Positions 1 to 6,878 of a DNA stretch of 12,838 nt are shown one piece after another. This DNA comes from Candidatus Micrarchaeota archaeon CG08_land_8_20_14_0_20_59_11 (GTDB taxonomy: Archaea; Micrarchaeota; Micrarchaeia; Norongarragalinales; Norongarragalinaceae). Location of the stretch: contig PEXZ01000006.1 of NCBI GenBank assembly GCA_002763345.1, forward strand, positions 1 through 12,838, read 5' to 3'. How positions within the stretch are numbered: the stretch's first letter is position 1; every line of letters starts with the position of its first letter. The notes beneath the pieces are model-generated. The model saw only the letters and a list, made by a program, of their open reading frames with translations, was not told where the DNA came from and did not search any database. The translations under genes were made by a program, and so were the position numbers.

Positions 1-132
1 GAGAACGGCAGGCAGGGCGGAAAAATCCGCGTGCAGTTCCCGAACGGGCTGCTCGCCGAAGGAGTGATAGAGTCGTACGCGGGCGCGCTCACGCCGCCGA
101 CGATAAAACTCACCGAGGCAGAGACGCGATGA
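1..132 (+). CDS. 3' end of an unrecognised gene (partial)
   Basis: An open frame runs in from the left edge and stops at TGA 130-132, leaving the last 43 residues. The visible tail is soluble-looking, with a beta-like stretch (GGKIRVQFPNG) followed by a helix-like and then a Pro/Thr-containing end. Its stop overlaps the ATG of the following membrane protease in an ATGA arrangement, so the two are probably translationally coupled in one transcript. I do not recognise the family from this fragment and assign no function. Composition matches the downstream genes. Confidence 0.6.
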   Translation, partial: ENGRQGGKIRVQFPNGLLAEGVIESYAGALTPPTIKLTEAETR

Positions 133-692
133 ACACGACGGAAATGGCGCACATCGCGATTTCAGTTGTCGGAATATCGCTGGCGTTTTCGCTGTTCAAG
201 TTCGAGCAGTTCAACCCGTCGTATTTCCTGCTCATACTCGTCACCGTCGGAGTCGGTTTCGTCCTGCACGAGCTCGCGCACAAATACGTCGCAATCCACT
301 ACGGCGCGCACGCGGAATACCGCATGTGGACTACCGGGCTGTTCCTCGCAATAGCGATGGCTTTCGTGACGCGGGGCGGATTTGTCTTCGCCGCGCCTGG
401 AGCGGTGTACATATTCGGGCACGTCGGCAGGGACAAGAACGGGAAAATCGCGCTGGCGGGGCCGCTGATGAACCTTGCGCTCGCGCTCGTCTTTCTCGCG
501 GTCGCGTTCCTGTTTCCCGGAGCGCAGGAGTTGGGGTTCACGGGCGCGTTCGTGAACGTCTTCCTCGGCGGGTTCAACATGATTCCGTTCGCGCCGATGG
601 ACGGGCAAAAGGTAGCCGCATGGGATCGGCGCGTCTGGGGCGGCGTGTTCGCGCTCTTCATAGTCGCGTTCCTCGGGCTCTCGTTCGTGTGA
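129..692 (+). CDS. M50 family (site-2 protease-like) membrane zinc metalloprotease
   Basis: This is a polytopic membrane protein of 187 residues with the two signatures of the SpoIVFB/site-2 protease class, which cleaves substrates within the membrane. HELAH at residues 47-51 is the HExxH zinc site in an early TM segment. A second motif near the C-terminus, N150 to D158 (NMIPFAPMDG), matches the NPxPxxxLDG-type third zinc ligand. AGPLMN (110-115) is also a conserved element of this family. At 187 residues it is a minimal version, with no PDZ or CBS domain. The ATG overlaps the upstream stop (ATGA) and the next gene follows within 20 nt, so it sits inside an operon. The family assignment is firm. 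The substrate is unknown. Confidence 0.85.
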   Translation: MNTTEMAHIAISVVGISLAFSLFKFEQFNPSYFLLILVTVGVGFVLHELAHKYVAIHYGAHAEYRMWTTGLFLAIAMAFVTRGGFVFAAPGAVYIFGHVGRDKNGKIALAGPLMNLALALVFLAVAFLFPGAQELGFTGAFVNVFLGGFNMIPFAPMDGQKVAAWDRRVWGGVFALFIVAFLGLSFV

Positions 693-710
693 ATGGCGGG
701 GGTGGCTGGC

Positions 711-1220
711 ATGAAAAAAGTCCTGTTCGTGATTGCGCCGACCGATTATCAGGACATCGAGTTGGCGGAGCCGATGGCGAAAATAGCGAAGGCGGGATGC
801 GAAATCGTCGTCGCCAGCACGCGCGCGGGGACCGCGAGGGGAGTGTTCGGCGGTTCGGTGCAGGCGCAGGCACTCCCTAAATCGTCCGAGGGCTTCGACG
901 CGGTCGTCTTCATCGGCGGGGGCGGGGTGGAAGAGCACCTGCTCTACTGCAATGCGTCCGTACTCGCGCTGACGAAGGACTTCGCCTCCAAGGGAAAGCT
1001 CGTCGCCGCAATTTGTATCGGGCCGCGGATTCTCGCGAAGGCGGGAGTAGTGCAAGGCAAAAGGGTGGCTGCGTTTCCCGACGAGGAGACGATTGAGATG
1101 CTCCGCTCGGCGGGCGCGAACTATACCGGCGCACCAGTTGAGCGGGACGGCAGGATAATAACCGCCGACGGCCCCTCCTCGGCCCGTGCTTTCGGCAGGG
1201 CGATAAGCGAAGCGATTTAA
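711..1220 (+). CDS. DJ-1/PfpI family protein
   Basis: The protein of 169 residues has the DJ-1/PfpI alpha/beta fold. It opens with a beta strand and the conserved acidic residue (E17 in YQDIEL), has a central glycine-rich loop (FIGGGG) and a nucleophile elbow with C102 (AAICIGP). In PfpI-type proteases the elbow reads ICHGP. Here the His after the Cys is Ile, so the classical Cys-His pair is absent and a protease function is unlikely. A glyoxalase/deglycase-like, chaperone or redox-sensing role is possible, as elsewhere in the superfamily. I chose ATG 711 because it directly precedes the first strand and follows a GGGGGTGG Shine-Dalgarno-like tract. ATG 693, directly after the protease stop, is the alternative and adds six residues. 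It is probably cotranscribed with the protease. Confidence 0.85.
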   Translation: MKKVLFVIAPTDYQDIELAEPMAKIAKAGCEIVVASTRAGTARGVFGGSVQAQALPKSSEGFDAVVFIGGGGVEEHLLYCNASVLALTKDFASKGKLVAAICIGPRILAKAGVVQGKRVAAFPDEETIEMLRSAGANYTGAPVERDGRIITADGPSSARAFGRAISEAI

Positions 1221-1283
1221 GAACAGGCGCGCTTCCTTTCTTTGCTGCGTTCTGCGGGGTGCAGCGGCAAGGAGGGGGGCAAC

Positions 1284-1469
1284 ATGGGCTTTTGGAAGGA
1301 CGAGTCCGCGCAGGTGAGCATCGAACTGATTATCGTCGTCGCCGCGCTGATAGCGGCAGCGGTATTCCTGATAACGCAGCTGCAGAACACCGCGTCGAAG
1401 GGCGGCGAGGCGCTGAACAGGACCGCTGAAAAGGCATTCAACGAAATCGAAGGGCTTTCGGGGCAATGA
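1284..1469 (+). CDS. Short class III signal peptide protein, candidate major type IV pilin
   Basis: The product has 61 residues: a short charged N-terminus (MGFWKDESA), then QVSIEL at 10-15, then an uninterrupted hydrophobic helix and a short polar tail. QxSxEx followed by about 20 hydrophobic residues is the archaeal class III signal peptide processed by an EppA-type prepilin peptidase. Cleavage is expected just before the Gln, leaving the Glu at +5. The small size with little globular domain fits a main structural pilin. ATG 1284 is chosen because GGAGGGGGG lies just upstream (1271-1279) and because translation from further upstream would add an unlikely leader. Its stop overlaps the next ATG (1466), so it forms an operon with the larger pilin-like gene. 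A pyrimidine-rich tract (1231-1242) separates it from the DJ-1 gene. Confidence 0.8.
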   Translation: MGFWKDESAQVSIELIIVVAALIAAAVFLITQLQNTASKGGEALNRTAEKAFNEIEGLSGQ

Positions 1470-1888
1470 GGGCGCAGGCGAGCATCGAACTGCTTCTCGT
1501 TTTCCTCGCCGCAGTCGCGTTCCTGCTCGCTTTCATGCCGCTCATCCGCGGCGTGAATTCGCTGGCGCACCATGCGGCGGTTTCAAAGCAGCAGGAGATA
1601 TCTTTCGAGCGCCTGTGCGGGGACATGCGCGAGGCGTTCGTCCTCGGCGACGGCACGCGCATCAGGCGCGACGGCGTTTTCGCGGCAGACACGGCGCTGC
1701 GCACGCTTCCGGGCGGGGGTTTCGCCATGTTCTTCAACGATTCCGAAAAGCAGGACAATCTCACGCGCGCGCTCGGCTTCGTGCCGGCGCTTCCGGAAGC
1801 CGCTTTCGGGAAGGGCGCGTATTCCTTCGCAATCGCCAACGATGGAGGCGAGGTGCGCCTGGAAATCACGCGTCGAACGACAGGGTGA
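1466..1888 (+). CDS. Class III signal peptide (pilin-like) protein
   Basis: The product has 140 residues and starts MRAQASIELLLVF. The QxSxE motif occupies residues 4-8 and is followed directly by a hydrophobic helix to about residue 28. The remainder is a soluble domain with one Cys (in RLCGDMR), presumably outside the cell. It overlaps the preceding short pilin by ATGA, so the pair is translationally coupled. Its last 23 nt overlap antisense with the end of the minus-strand pilin-like gene. It is a likely minor pilin or tip protein. The C-terminal domain resembles nothing I can name. Confidence 0.75.
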   Translation: MRAQASIELLLVFLAAVAFLLAFMPLIRGVNSLAHHAAVSKQQEISFERLCGDMREAFVLGDGTRIRRDGVFAADTALRTLPGGGFAMFFNDSEKQDNLTRALGFVPALPEAAFGKGAYSFAIANDGGEVRLEITRRTTG

Positions 1889-2267
1889 AGCGCGCGTCGA
1901 CGAATTCCTCGCCGCAGAGCAATGCGCGCGATGCCGTCACTTGGAACGCGCGGCCACCGGCGCATCCGACGTCCGTTTGTTCGGTTCCGGCTTCGACGCG
2001 GAGGCAGTAACTTCCGAGTTTTGAAAGCAGTTCGCCGTAGTATTCCTTCAACTCCTTTTCGTCGCCGCCTGCGGCAAAAGCGCACAGCGCCGCCCGCGTC
2101 TCCGCGCTGCGCGCGCTCACCTCGGCGAAATCCTGCGCGAGCTGGTGGCGGTAGACGTCACGGTACGAAAGCTCCGACGCGGCGAGCGGCTGCGACAAGA
2201 GCCATGCGGCTGCGATGACGCTGAGCAGCGCTTCCGTCGAGAGCAGGAACGCTTTCAGTCGACGCAT
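1866..2267 (-). CDS. Small single-TM pilin-like protein, last gene of minus-strand cluster
   Basis: The product has 133 residues: a basic start (MRRLK), a hydrophobic helix at about 7-29 and a soluble domain with four cysteines (C62, C88, C105, C118). STEALLSV near the N-terminus looks like a class III pilin motif in which the Gln is lost (LxSxEA), so it may be a degenerate minor pilin. ATG at 2267 is chosen because GGTGGTGG lies just upstream on the minus strand and because longer starts would add a charged, glycine-rich leader lying inside the upstream gene. It overlaps the end of that gene by 13 nt. The four cysteines suggest disulphides in an exported domain. Function is inferred only from context. 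Confidence 0.65.
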   Translation of the reverse strand: MRRLKAFLLSTEALLSVIAAAWLLSQPLAASELSYRDVYRHQLAQDFAEVSARSAETRAALCAFAAGGDEKELKEYYGELLSKLGSYCLRVEAGTEQTDVGCAGGRAFQVTASRALLCGEEFVDARFTLSFDA

Positions 2268-2689
2268 GCAACCACCACCACCGCCCTGGTTCCGTTCAGC
2301 ATCAGCCTCTTCGCGCATATCCCCTCCGCGCTTTCGTTCGCATAGGTGCGCACCTTTTTGCCGGTCGCGTTTGAAAGCGCGCGCCCCGCGTCGCCGATTC
2401 TTCCCCCGTATTCGTGCGGGTATGCGAACCCGAGTTCGCATCGCGCGACGCCGAGATCGCAGTCCTTCACCAGATAGTCCGCGGCGGTTATCGCAGTCCT
2501 CTCGCTTTCCAGCAGCGACACGCCCTCGGCGAACGAGTGGGCGCCTGTTGAGAACGCGGTCATGCCCATGAACAGCACGGTCGCGGCGAGCACGCTGGCG
2601 ACGACCGCGTCGAAATCAAAGATTCCTCTGCACGCCGCGCCGTCATTGGAGAAGGCGCGGCATATCCGCGATGCGCGGCGCGCCGTCAT
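2255..2689 (-). CDS. Single-TM pilin-cluster protein (FDFDA-type N-terminus)
   Basis: The product has 144 residues from ATG 2689. A Cys/Arg-rich start leads into RGIFDFDAVVASVLAATVLF, an N-terminal hydrophobic helix (about 24-44) with an acidic residue at its edge, followed by an exported-looking domain with cysteines. Proteins of this design (G-x-F-x-F/I-D-A plus helix) commonly accompany class III pilins in archaeal clusters, where the Asp may play the part of the pilin Glu. The start is uncertain. ATG 2716 or TTG 2767 (which overlaps the previous stop) are in frame, and both would include the palindromic element at 2693-2728 in the protein. None has a convincing ribosome binding site. It overlaps the next gene by 13 nt. 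Confidence 0.6.
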   Translation of the reverse strand: MTARRASRICRAFSNDGAACRGIFDFDAVVASVLAATVLFMGMTAFSTGAHSFAEGVSLLESERTAITAADYLVKDCDLGVARCELGFAYPHEYGGRIGDAGRALSNATGKKVRTYANESAEGICAKRLMLNGTRAVVVVACVD

Positions 2690-2692
2690 CGC

Positions 2693-2728
2693 TTTGGACG
2701 ACGCATGCGGCGGCATGCGTCCAGCAGG
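2693..2728 (-). repeat. Palindromic element, copy B (5' edge of pilin-like gene)
   Basis: A 36-nt unit in minus orientation, 30/36 identical to the copy in cysS. Its 22-bp core (2700-2721) has 9-bp arms (gacgcatgc/gcatgcgtc) around a 4-nt loop. Two of the differences from the cysS copy form a compensatory C-G to G-C swap in the stem. It lies between the upstream stop (2748) and ATG 2689, or inside the gene if TTG 2767 or ATG 2716 is used. In that frame it would encode PAGRMPPHASSK. Confidence 0.7.
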
Positions 2729-2747
2729 GGCAGGCGCGCCATACCGC

Positions 2748-3086
2748 CTATGCGGTTTCGATGCCAACCTGTTTCACCCCTATCCTGTCTCCGCTCCTGG
2801 CAGTCGCCACGCACGCGGTAGCGGCGGTTCCGACTCGCACGTTGTTCCCTTCCACGCTGAGTGTCGTGTTGCTTGCCCTGTCGAACGTCATCGCCGCGTT
2901 CCTGCCGTCGAGCGCGAAGAAGTCGAACAGCATGCATGCCGCGTTCGCCTCAACCCTGTCGGCAGCGTCGCGTCCCTCCCCGAGCATCCGCGCGCCGAGC
3001 CCGTTCTCGAAGTGCGCGAAAGCGGCTATGAGCGACAGGTACGCCGCGAGTATGAGCATGAACTCAAGCGAAACCTGCGCCCTCAT
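2748..3086 (-). CDS. Class III signal peptide (pilin-like) protein
   Basis: The product has 112 residues and starts MRAQVSLEFMLILAAYLS. QVSLEF at 4-9 is a textbook class III pilin motif and is followed by a hydrophobic helix to about residue 24. The exported part carries two cysteines (C51, C91) and is rich in small residues. Its start overlaps the upstream stop in an ATGA, so it is coupled to the 217-residue membrane protein gene. The N-terminus MRAQ[AV]S[IL]E is nearly identical to that of the plus-strand protein at 1466, which points to common processing by one peptidase. Confidence 0.8.
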   Translation of the reverse strand: MRAQVSLEFMLILAAYLSLIAAFAHFENGLGARMLGEGRDAADRVEANAACMLFDFFALDGRNAAMTFDRASNTTLSVEGNNVRVGTAATACVATARSGDRIGVKQVGIETA

Positions 3087-3736
3087 TTGAACCCCTCAGG
3101 TGCGAGCGCGATGCCCGCGATTCCAGGCGCGGCGATGCTCGCGCCGATTGCGAAGACGCCCGGCGCGCTTCCGAATTCCGCGTTCGCCTGCGGCGAGAGA
3201 TACAGCCCGTTCCGCGAAACCGCGGGCGCTCCCGACGCATCGATGAACGCGGCGGCAAGCGGAACCGTGTCGTTGCCGTATGCCGCGACTCCCGCGCCCA
3301 TGTCGAGGCAGAGCGCGCATTTCAGCGCCCTTCCTTCCGCAAGCATGCGCTCGCGCAGCGAAGCCGCCTCCTCCTTCGTGAGCACGCCCGCCCATGCGTC
3401 GAAGGAAACGCCCCCCTTCGCATATTTCTCCTCGAGGAAACGTTCGAGCGCGGCGAGCTTGCGCCCCGCGTCGATTGCCCTGGCTTCGGCTGTTTCGCCG
3501 CGTGCGCCTTCGAGCGCCTGCCTTACGCCCTCCTTGAAATCCATTTCCGCGTAATACTTGCGTTCCAGCAGCAGCACCATGTCCCTGTAGTACGCCGACG
3601 TGCGCAGCGCGTCCCTTTCCATGGAAGCGAGGCGGAGCAGGGGGAATACGAAAAGAAGAACCAGTGCGATGGAAACGAAACCCCTGCGCGAAGCGCTCTG
3701 GCGTCGCGCGCGTCTAGCAAATCCGCGTCCAAACAT
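3083..3736 (-). CDS. Membrane-anchored protein, first gene of minus-strand pilin cluster
   Basis: The product has 217 residues. An Arg-rich N-terminus (1-18) precedes RRGFVSIALVLLFVF, a hydrophobic helix at about 19-38. The sequence GFVSIAL sits where the class III motif is expected but lacks both the Gln and the Glu, so it may be an unprocessed or minor pilin-like component. A long helical, charged region (about 40-137) then leads to a CxxC (C140, C143) and a small-residue-rich C-terminal domain. It heads four minus-strand genes with tight or overlapping spacing. A TATA-like AT stretch lies at 3752-3759 upstream. Specific function is unknown. Confidence 0.65.
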   Translation of the reverse strand: MFGRGFARRARRQSASRRGFVSIALVLLFVFPLLRLASMERDALRTSAYYRDMVLLLERKYYAEMDFKEGVRQALEGARGETAEARAIDAGRKLAALERFLEEKYAKGGVSFDAWAGVLTKEEAASLRERMLAEGRALKCALCLDMGAGVAAYGNDTVPLAAAFIDASGAPAVSRNGLYLSPQANAEFGSAPGVFAIGASIAAPGIAGIALAPEGFK

Positions 3737-3742
3737 TATTAA
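3735..3742 (+). promoter_or_regulatory. TATA-like box for the secreted protein gene
   Basis: ATTATTAA is centred about 26 bp upstream of ATG 3765, the spacing expected for a leaderless archaeal transcript. It overlaps the start codon of the divergent pilin-cluster gene. Confidence 0.5.
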
Positions 3743-3764
3743 GCCACTTTACGTTTATGCCATC

Positions 3765-4487
3765 ATGCGCGCCTTCCTTAAAATGCTGATGCTCGCGCTG
3801 ATGGCGTCGCCCTGCCTCGCCTACACCTACTACTCGTTTTCCCTGAACGCCACCGCCAACGAAGACGGCAGCGCGCACATAGTCGAGAGGACCGTTTTCA
3901 TGCTCGACACCGACGACGAGCGCCGCGAGTTCGAGTATTACATGGGGCTCGGCAAAACGACGCTTGCGGACTGGCAGCGCTTCTCCCCGCTCGTGCGCTA
4001 CCATTTCAGCGGCTCCGTGACGGACCTGAAAAACATCGCGTCCCGCGAGTATTCGATCCGTTACACCGCGGCGTCCATAACCATGGAATACGACGTCGCA
4101 GGGCTTTTCACGACGGAGCGCGTCGGGAGCAGGATTACGCGCTATTCGCTCGACACGTCGCGGCTCGTGTTCAGCGGAACGTCGCGCACGGGCGAGCTCA
4201 GCCTTGGCAACAACATGCGCTTCACGCTGGAGCTTCCGAACGACGCCGCCTCCGTCACCGTGGTGCCCGCGCCCGGCGCGGAGATCTCGGACCACAACAC
4301 AATCGCGTGGAACGGTCCCATCTCCGGCAAGTGGGAGGTGCACTTCGAGCGCGAGAAGCCGCTGAGCGACGAAGTGAACGAGTTCTTCATGGGGGTCTAC
4401 CAGTGGCTGAACGGCGCCTACCTCTGGCTGCTCGTGCTTGTTTTCGTCGCAGTGTTCTTCCTCAAATTCTTTGCAAAGAAAAAGTAA
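3765..4487 (+). CDS. Secreted, C-terminally membrane-anchored protein of unknown function
   Basis: The product has 240 residues. A cleavable-looking signal peptide (about 1-18, ending in SPCLA) precedes a beta-rich extracellular domain starting YYSFSLNATANEDGSAHI. The C-terminus has a TM helix (about 214-234) and a KKK cytoplasmic anchor. The 'N-x-D-G-S-x-H-I-x-E' opening followed by a membrane anchor recalls archaeal DUF4897/DUF2207-like surface proteins, but I cannot assign it firmly. ATG 3765 is chosen because a TATA-like box lies 26 bp upstream and the signal peptide begins there. An upstream in-frame extension to 3600 lies antisense inside the pilin-cluster gene and is rejected. It is divergent from the pilin cluster with only 28 nt between start codons, so a surface role tied to that cluster is plausible. 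Confidence 0.65.
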   Translation: MRAFLKMLMLALMASPCLAYTYYSFSLNATANEDGSAHIVERTVFMLDTDDERREFEYYMGLGKTTLADWQRFSPLVRYHFSGSVTDLKNIASREYSIRYTAASITMEYDVAGLFTTERVGSRITRYSLDTSRLVFSGTSRTGELSLGNNMRFTLELPNDAASVTVVPAPGAEISDHNTIAWNGPISGKWEVHFEREKPLSDEVNEFFMGVYQWLNGAYLWLLVLVFVAVFFLKFFAKKK

Positions 4488-4507
4488 TGACGCCCGCCCT
4501 ATTACCG

Positions 4508-5665
4508 TCACGCGTTCTTCGTCTTTCTTTTCAGCCGCGCCTTCGTTGCCGTCTTCCCTCCCGTTTCTCCCGCGAGAAACGCCGACTCCTCGTCGTCGAA
4601 ATCGCAGTATCTTCCCAACGCCGCGCCCCCCAGCACGCGCAAGTCCTCCTTGGCGCGCGAAACCGAGCAGTGCGTTTTCTCCGCCACCTTTCCCGCCGCT
4701 CCCTTCAGAAGCGCGCGCGACTTCTTCGAGTCCGAAAGCGAGCGCACGATTGACGGGAACGCATAGCCCGTCCACTTCGCGTAGGGCGCGTTCTTGCTGG
4801 CCGCGACGCCGCCAAGCGTCAGGGCGCGCGCGTATTTTCCGAGCCCGTAGTCCTGCCTCCTGCGTATCCGCGCCCGAAATACGCTTCCGCGCGAAAGCCA
4901 GTCGAACGCGCCGGCAACTTCGCCGGCGTCCTCGTATTCTTTCGGTATGTTCTCCTCGAGCCAGCGCGTCAGCATGTCGATGTCGAGTTCGCTCTCGTCA
5001 CCGGCGCGCAGCGCGTCACGCATTGATGCTGCCTTGAATATCCTGCCGACGCTCTTGAACACGTCCTCCTGTTTGTCCCGCTCGCCGGAATGGCCCGCCT
5101 GCAGGTCGTTGATTGCGGCGCGAAGATCGCCGGAATAACCGCTCAAATCAGGCTCGTCAGCGCCTTCCGCTTCCGCTATGCGCCCCAGAGCGGCTCTGGC
5201 GGCGTACTTGTTGACGCCCTTCATCTCCACCCTCGCGCACAGCGCGCGCAGCGGCGCGATTTTCTGCGTCCAGTAATCCTCGGCTGCGAGGACGACCGGC
5301 ACCGTCGCTTCCCTGAGGAAGGAGGCGATTGCGAAAACGGATGCCCTGTCGAAAGCCGCATCCACGTCGTCTATGAAAATCATGCGCTCGGTGCCGTCGA
5401 GGTTGGCGCCGTGCTTCGCGTGCTCCAGCATTTTTTTGATGTCCTCGCCGTCGCTTATCCCGACTAGCGCCCAGCCCGTCTCCCGCGCGAGCGCACGCAC
5501 AAGCGCGGTTTTCCCGATTCCCGCCCTCCCATAAATCATGAGCGGCGTCCTCTTCCCGCGCTTCCATTCGAGCGCCCAGCGCCTGACGGCATCCTTCGCC
5601 TCGTCGTTGCCGGCAATCCCGGCTACGCTCGCGGGTGCGTATTTCTGGACCCAGAGTTCGGACAC
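4508..5665 (-). CDS. rfcL: Replication factor C large subunit (clamp loader)
   Basis: The product is the large subunit of the archaeal clamp loader, an AAA+ ATPase that works with RfcS to load the PCNA sliding clamp. The N-terminus (LWVQKYAP, then IAGN at 17-20) matches the RFC box. Walker A is GRAGIGKT (46-53) and Walker B is MIFIDDVD (95-102). The later AAA+ small domain and helical collar fit the remaining length. At 385 residues it is on the short side for the family. The C-terminus ends in a basic tail and shows no QxxLxxFF-like PCNA-interacting peptide, which many archaeal large subunits carry. The start is GTG 5665, preceded by GAGGGGAGG. It is divergent from the YchF-like gene across 43 nt and convergent with the gene ending at 4487. 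Confidence 0.93.
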   Translation of the reverse strand: MSELWVQKYAPASVAGIAGNDEAKDAVRRWALEWKRGKRTPLMIYGRAGIGKTALVRALARETGWALVGISDGEDIKKMLEHAKHGANLDGTERMIFIDDVDAAFDRASVFAIASFLREATVPVVLAAEDYWTQKIAPLRALCARVEMKGVNKYAARAALGRIAEAEGADEPDLSGYSGDLRAAINDLQAGHSGERDKQEDVFKSVGRIFKAASMRDALRAGDESELDIDMLTRWLEENIPKEYEDAGEVAGAFDWLSRGSVFRARIRRRQDYGLGKYARALTLGGVAASKNAPYAKWTGYAFPSIVRSLSDSKKSRALLKGAAGKVAEKTHCSVSRAKEDLRVLGGAALGRYCDFDDEESAFLAGETGGKTATKARLKRKTKNA

Positions 5666-5677
5666 AATCCTCCCCTC

Positions 5678-5686
5678 TAATTAAAA
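5678..5686 (+). promoter_or_regulatory. TATA-like box in the rfcL/ychF divergent region
   Basis: TAATTAAAA is centred about 27 bp upstream of ATG 5709 in a 43-bp divergent region, fitting leaderless transcription of the GTPase. On the other strand, CTTTTATTAG (about 5698-5707) may serve rfcL, leaving a short leader with its Shine-Dalgarno sequence. Confidence 0.5.
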
Positions 5687-5708
5687 ACAGCACCGCACTA
5701 ATAAAAGC

Positions 5709-6869
5709 ATGCTCATAGGCATCGTGGGGCTGCCGAACAAGGGCAAGTCAACGCTGTTCAACGCGCTCACCCACGGGCACGCCGCAGTTGCGAACTACCC
5801 CTTTACGACGATAGACCCGAACAAGGGCGTCGCTTTCCTGCGCGTCAAATGCCCGTGCGCAGCGCTTGGAAAAACATGCTCCCCGAGAACGGGCGCCTGC
5901 AACGGAGGCGAACGCGACGTGCCCGTAAACGTCGTTGACGTCGCGGGGCTCGTGGAAGGCGCGCACGCGGGTCACGGCCGCGGCAACCAGTTCCTCGCGG
6001 ATTTGTCGCAGGCGGATGCGCTCATCTGCGTGGCGGACGCGTCGGGAGGCACGGACGGAGGCGGAAATCCCGCGAAAGGGCACGACCCCGCCGAGGACGT
6101 GCGCGTGCTCGAGAGCGAAATCGACTACTGGTTCCTCGACATCGTCAGGCGCAACCTCCTGAAGGCGAAGGGCAAGAAGTTCGCGGACTTCGCCTCTTAC
6201 CTGTCGGGAATACGCGTTTCCGAGGAAGCGCTGAAGCGCGTGTCCGCGCGCCTCGGCATGACGGAGGAACTCGCGACTTGGAAGGACGAGAAACAACTGC
6301 TCGCGCTTGCCACTGCGTTGCGCAAGGAAACGAAGCCAATCGCAATAGCCGCGAACAAGATGGATTTGCCCGATGCACAGGGGGGACTCGCACGGCTGCG
6401 CGAGGCGTTTCCCGATTACGTCGTGATTCCCACCGCGGCGGACGCGGAACTCGCGCTCCAGAAAGCGAAGGAGCTGGGAATGGTAGACTACGACGGGCGG
6501 GAAATGCGCGTCCATGACGGCATTCCCCCGAAACTCGCCGACGCGCTGCGCTCAATAGACGAACACGTTTTGAAAAAAAGCGGCACGGGCGCGCGCGAAA
6601 TCCTCAACCGAGTCGCCTTCGAGCTGCTGCATTGCGTCGTTGCCTATCCTGTTGAGGATGAGAAGCACCTTTCGGACCATTTCGGACGCGTCCTGCCCGA
6701 CGCAATTCTCCTGCCGCCCAATAGCACCGCGCATGCGCTCGCAGCCGCGATTCACACCGACCTGGCGACGCACTTCCTCTACGCCCTGAACGCGAGGACT
6801 GGCATGCGCATTGGCAAGGACCACGTCATAGCGGACGGCGACGTAATCAAAATCGTTTCGACGAAATAG
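5709..6869 (+). CDS. ychF: YchF/OBG-family GTPase, archaeal type, with TGS domain
   Basis: This is a translation-associated P-loop GTPase of 386 residues. G1 is GLPNKGKS (7-14), the switch region is NYPFTTIDPN (29-38), G3 is DVAG (77-80) and G4 is NKMD (216-219). The C-terminal part (about 310-386) fits a TGS domain. A four-cysteine insertion between G2 and G3 (C48, C50, C57, C64) is typical of the archaeal subgroup and could bind metal. These proteins associate with ribosomes. In the YchF group ATP may be preferred over GTP, which the NKMD motif alone does not settle. The ATG lies 27 bp downstream of an AT-rich box (5678-5686) with almost no leader, suggesting a leaderless transcript divergent from rfcL. 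Confidence 0.92.
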   Translation: MLIGIVGLPNKGKSTLFNALTHGHAAVANYPFTTIDPNKGVAFLRVKCPCAALGKTCSPRTGACNGGERDVPVNVVDVAGLVEGAHAGHGRGNQFLADLSQADALICVADASGGTDGGGNPAKGHDPAEDVRVLESEIDYWFLDIVRRNLLKAKGKKFADFASYLSGIRVSEEALKRVSARLGMTEELATWKDEKQLLALATALRKETKPIAIAANKMDLPDAQGGLARLREAFPDYVVIPTAADAELALQKAKELGMVDYDGREMRVHDGIPPKLADALRSIDEHVLKKSGTGAREILNRVAFELLHCVVAYPVEDEKHLSDHFGRVLPDAILLPPNSTAHALAAAIHTDLATHFLYALNARTGMRIGKDHVIADGDVIKIVSTK

Positions 6870-6878
6870 CTTTTCGCA

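Noticed and set aside
162..1466. Very long open frame on the minus strand across the protease, DJ-1 and pilin genes
   Set aside because: The predicted protein is rich in Arg, His and Glu with no motif. It is a shadow of well-supported plus-strand genes in GC-rich DNA.
2258..2268. Partial copy of the palindromic element (cgacgcatgc)
   Set aside because: Only ten bases match and there is no second arm, so chance is likely in this composition.
3600..3764. N-terminal extension of the secreted protein
   Set aside because: It would bury the signal peptide, lies antisense to the pilin-cluster gene and ignores the TATA-like box at 3735-3742.
3714..4775. Long minus-strand frame over the secreted protein gene
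   Set aside because: It has low-complexity Arg/Glu/Gly composition and no recognisable domain. It lies antisense to a gene with a signal peptide and TM anchor.
5748..6515. Minus-strand frame inside the YchF-like GTPase
   Set aside because: It is the antisense shadow of a gene with all G motifs intact.
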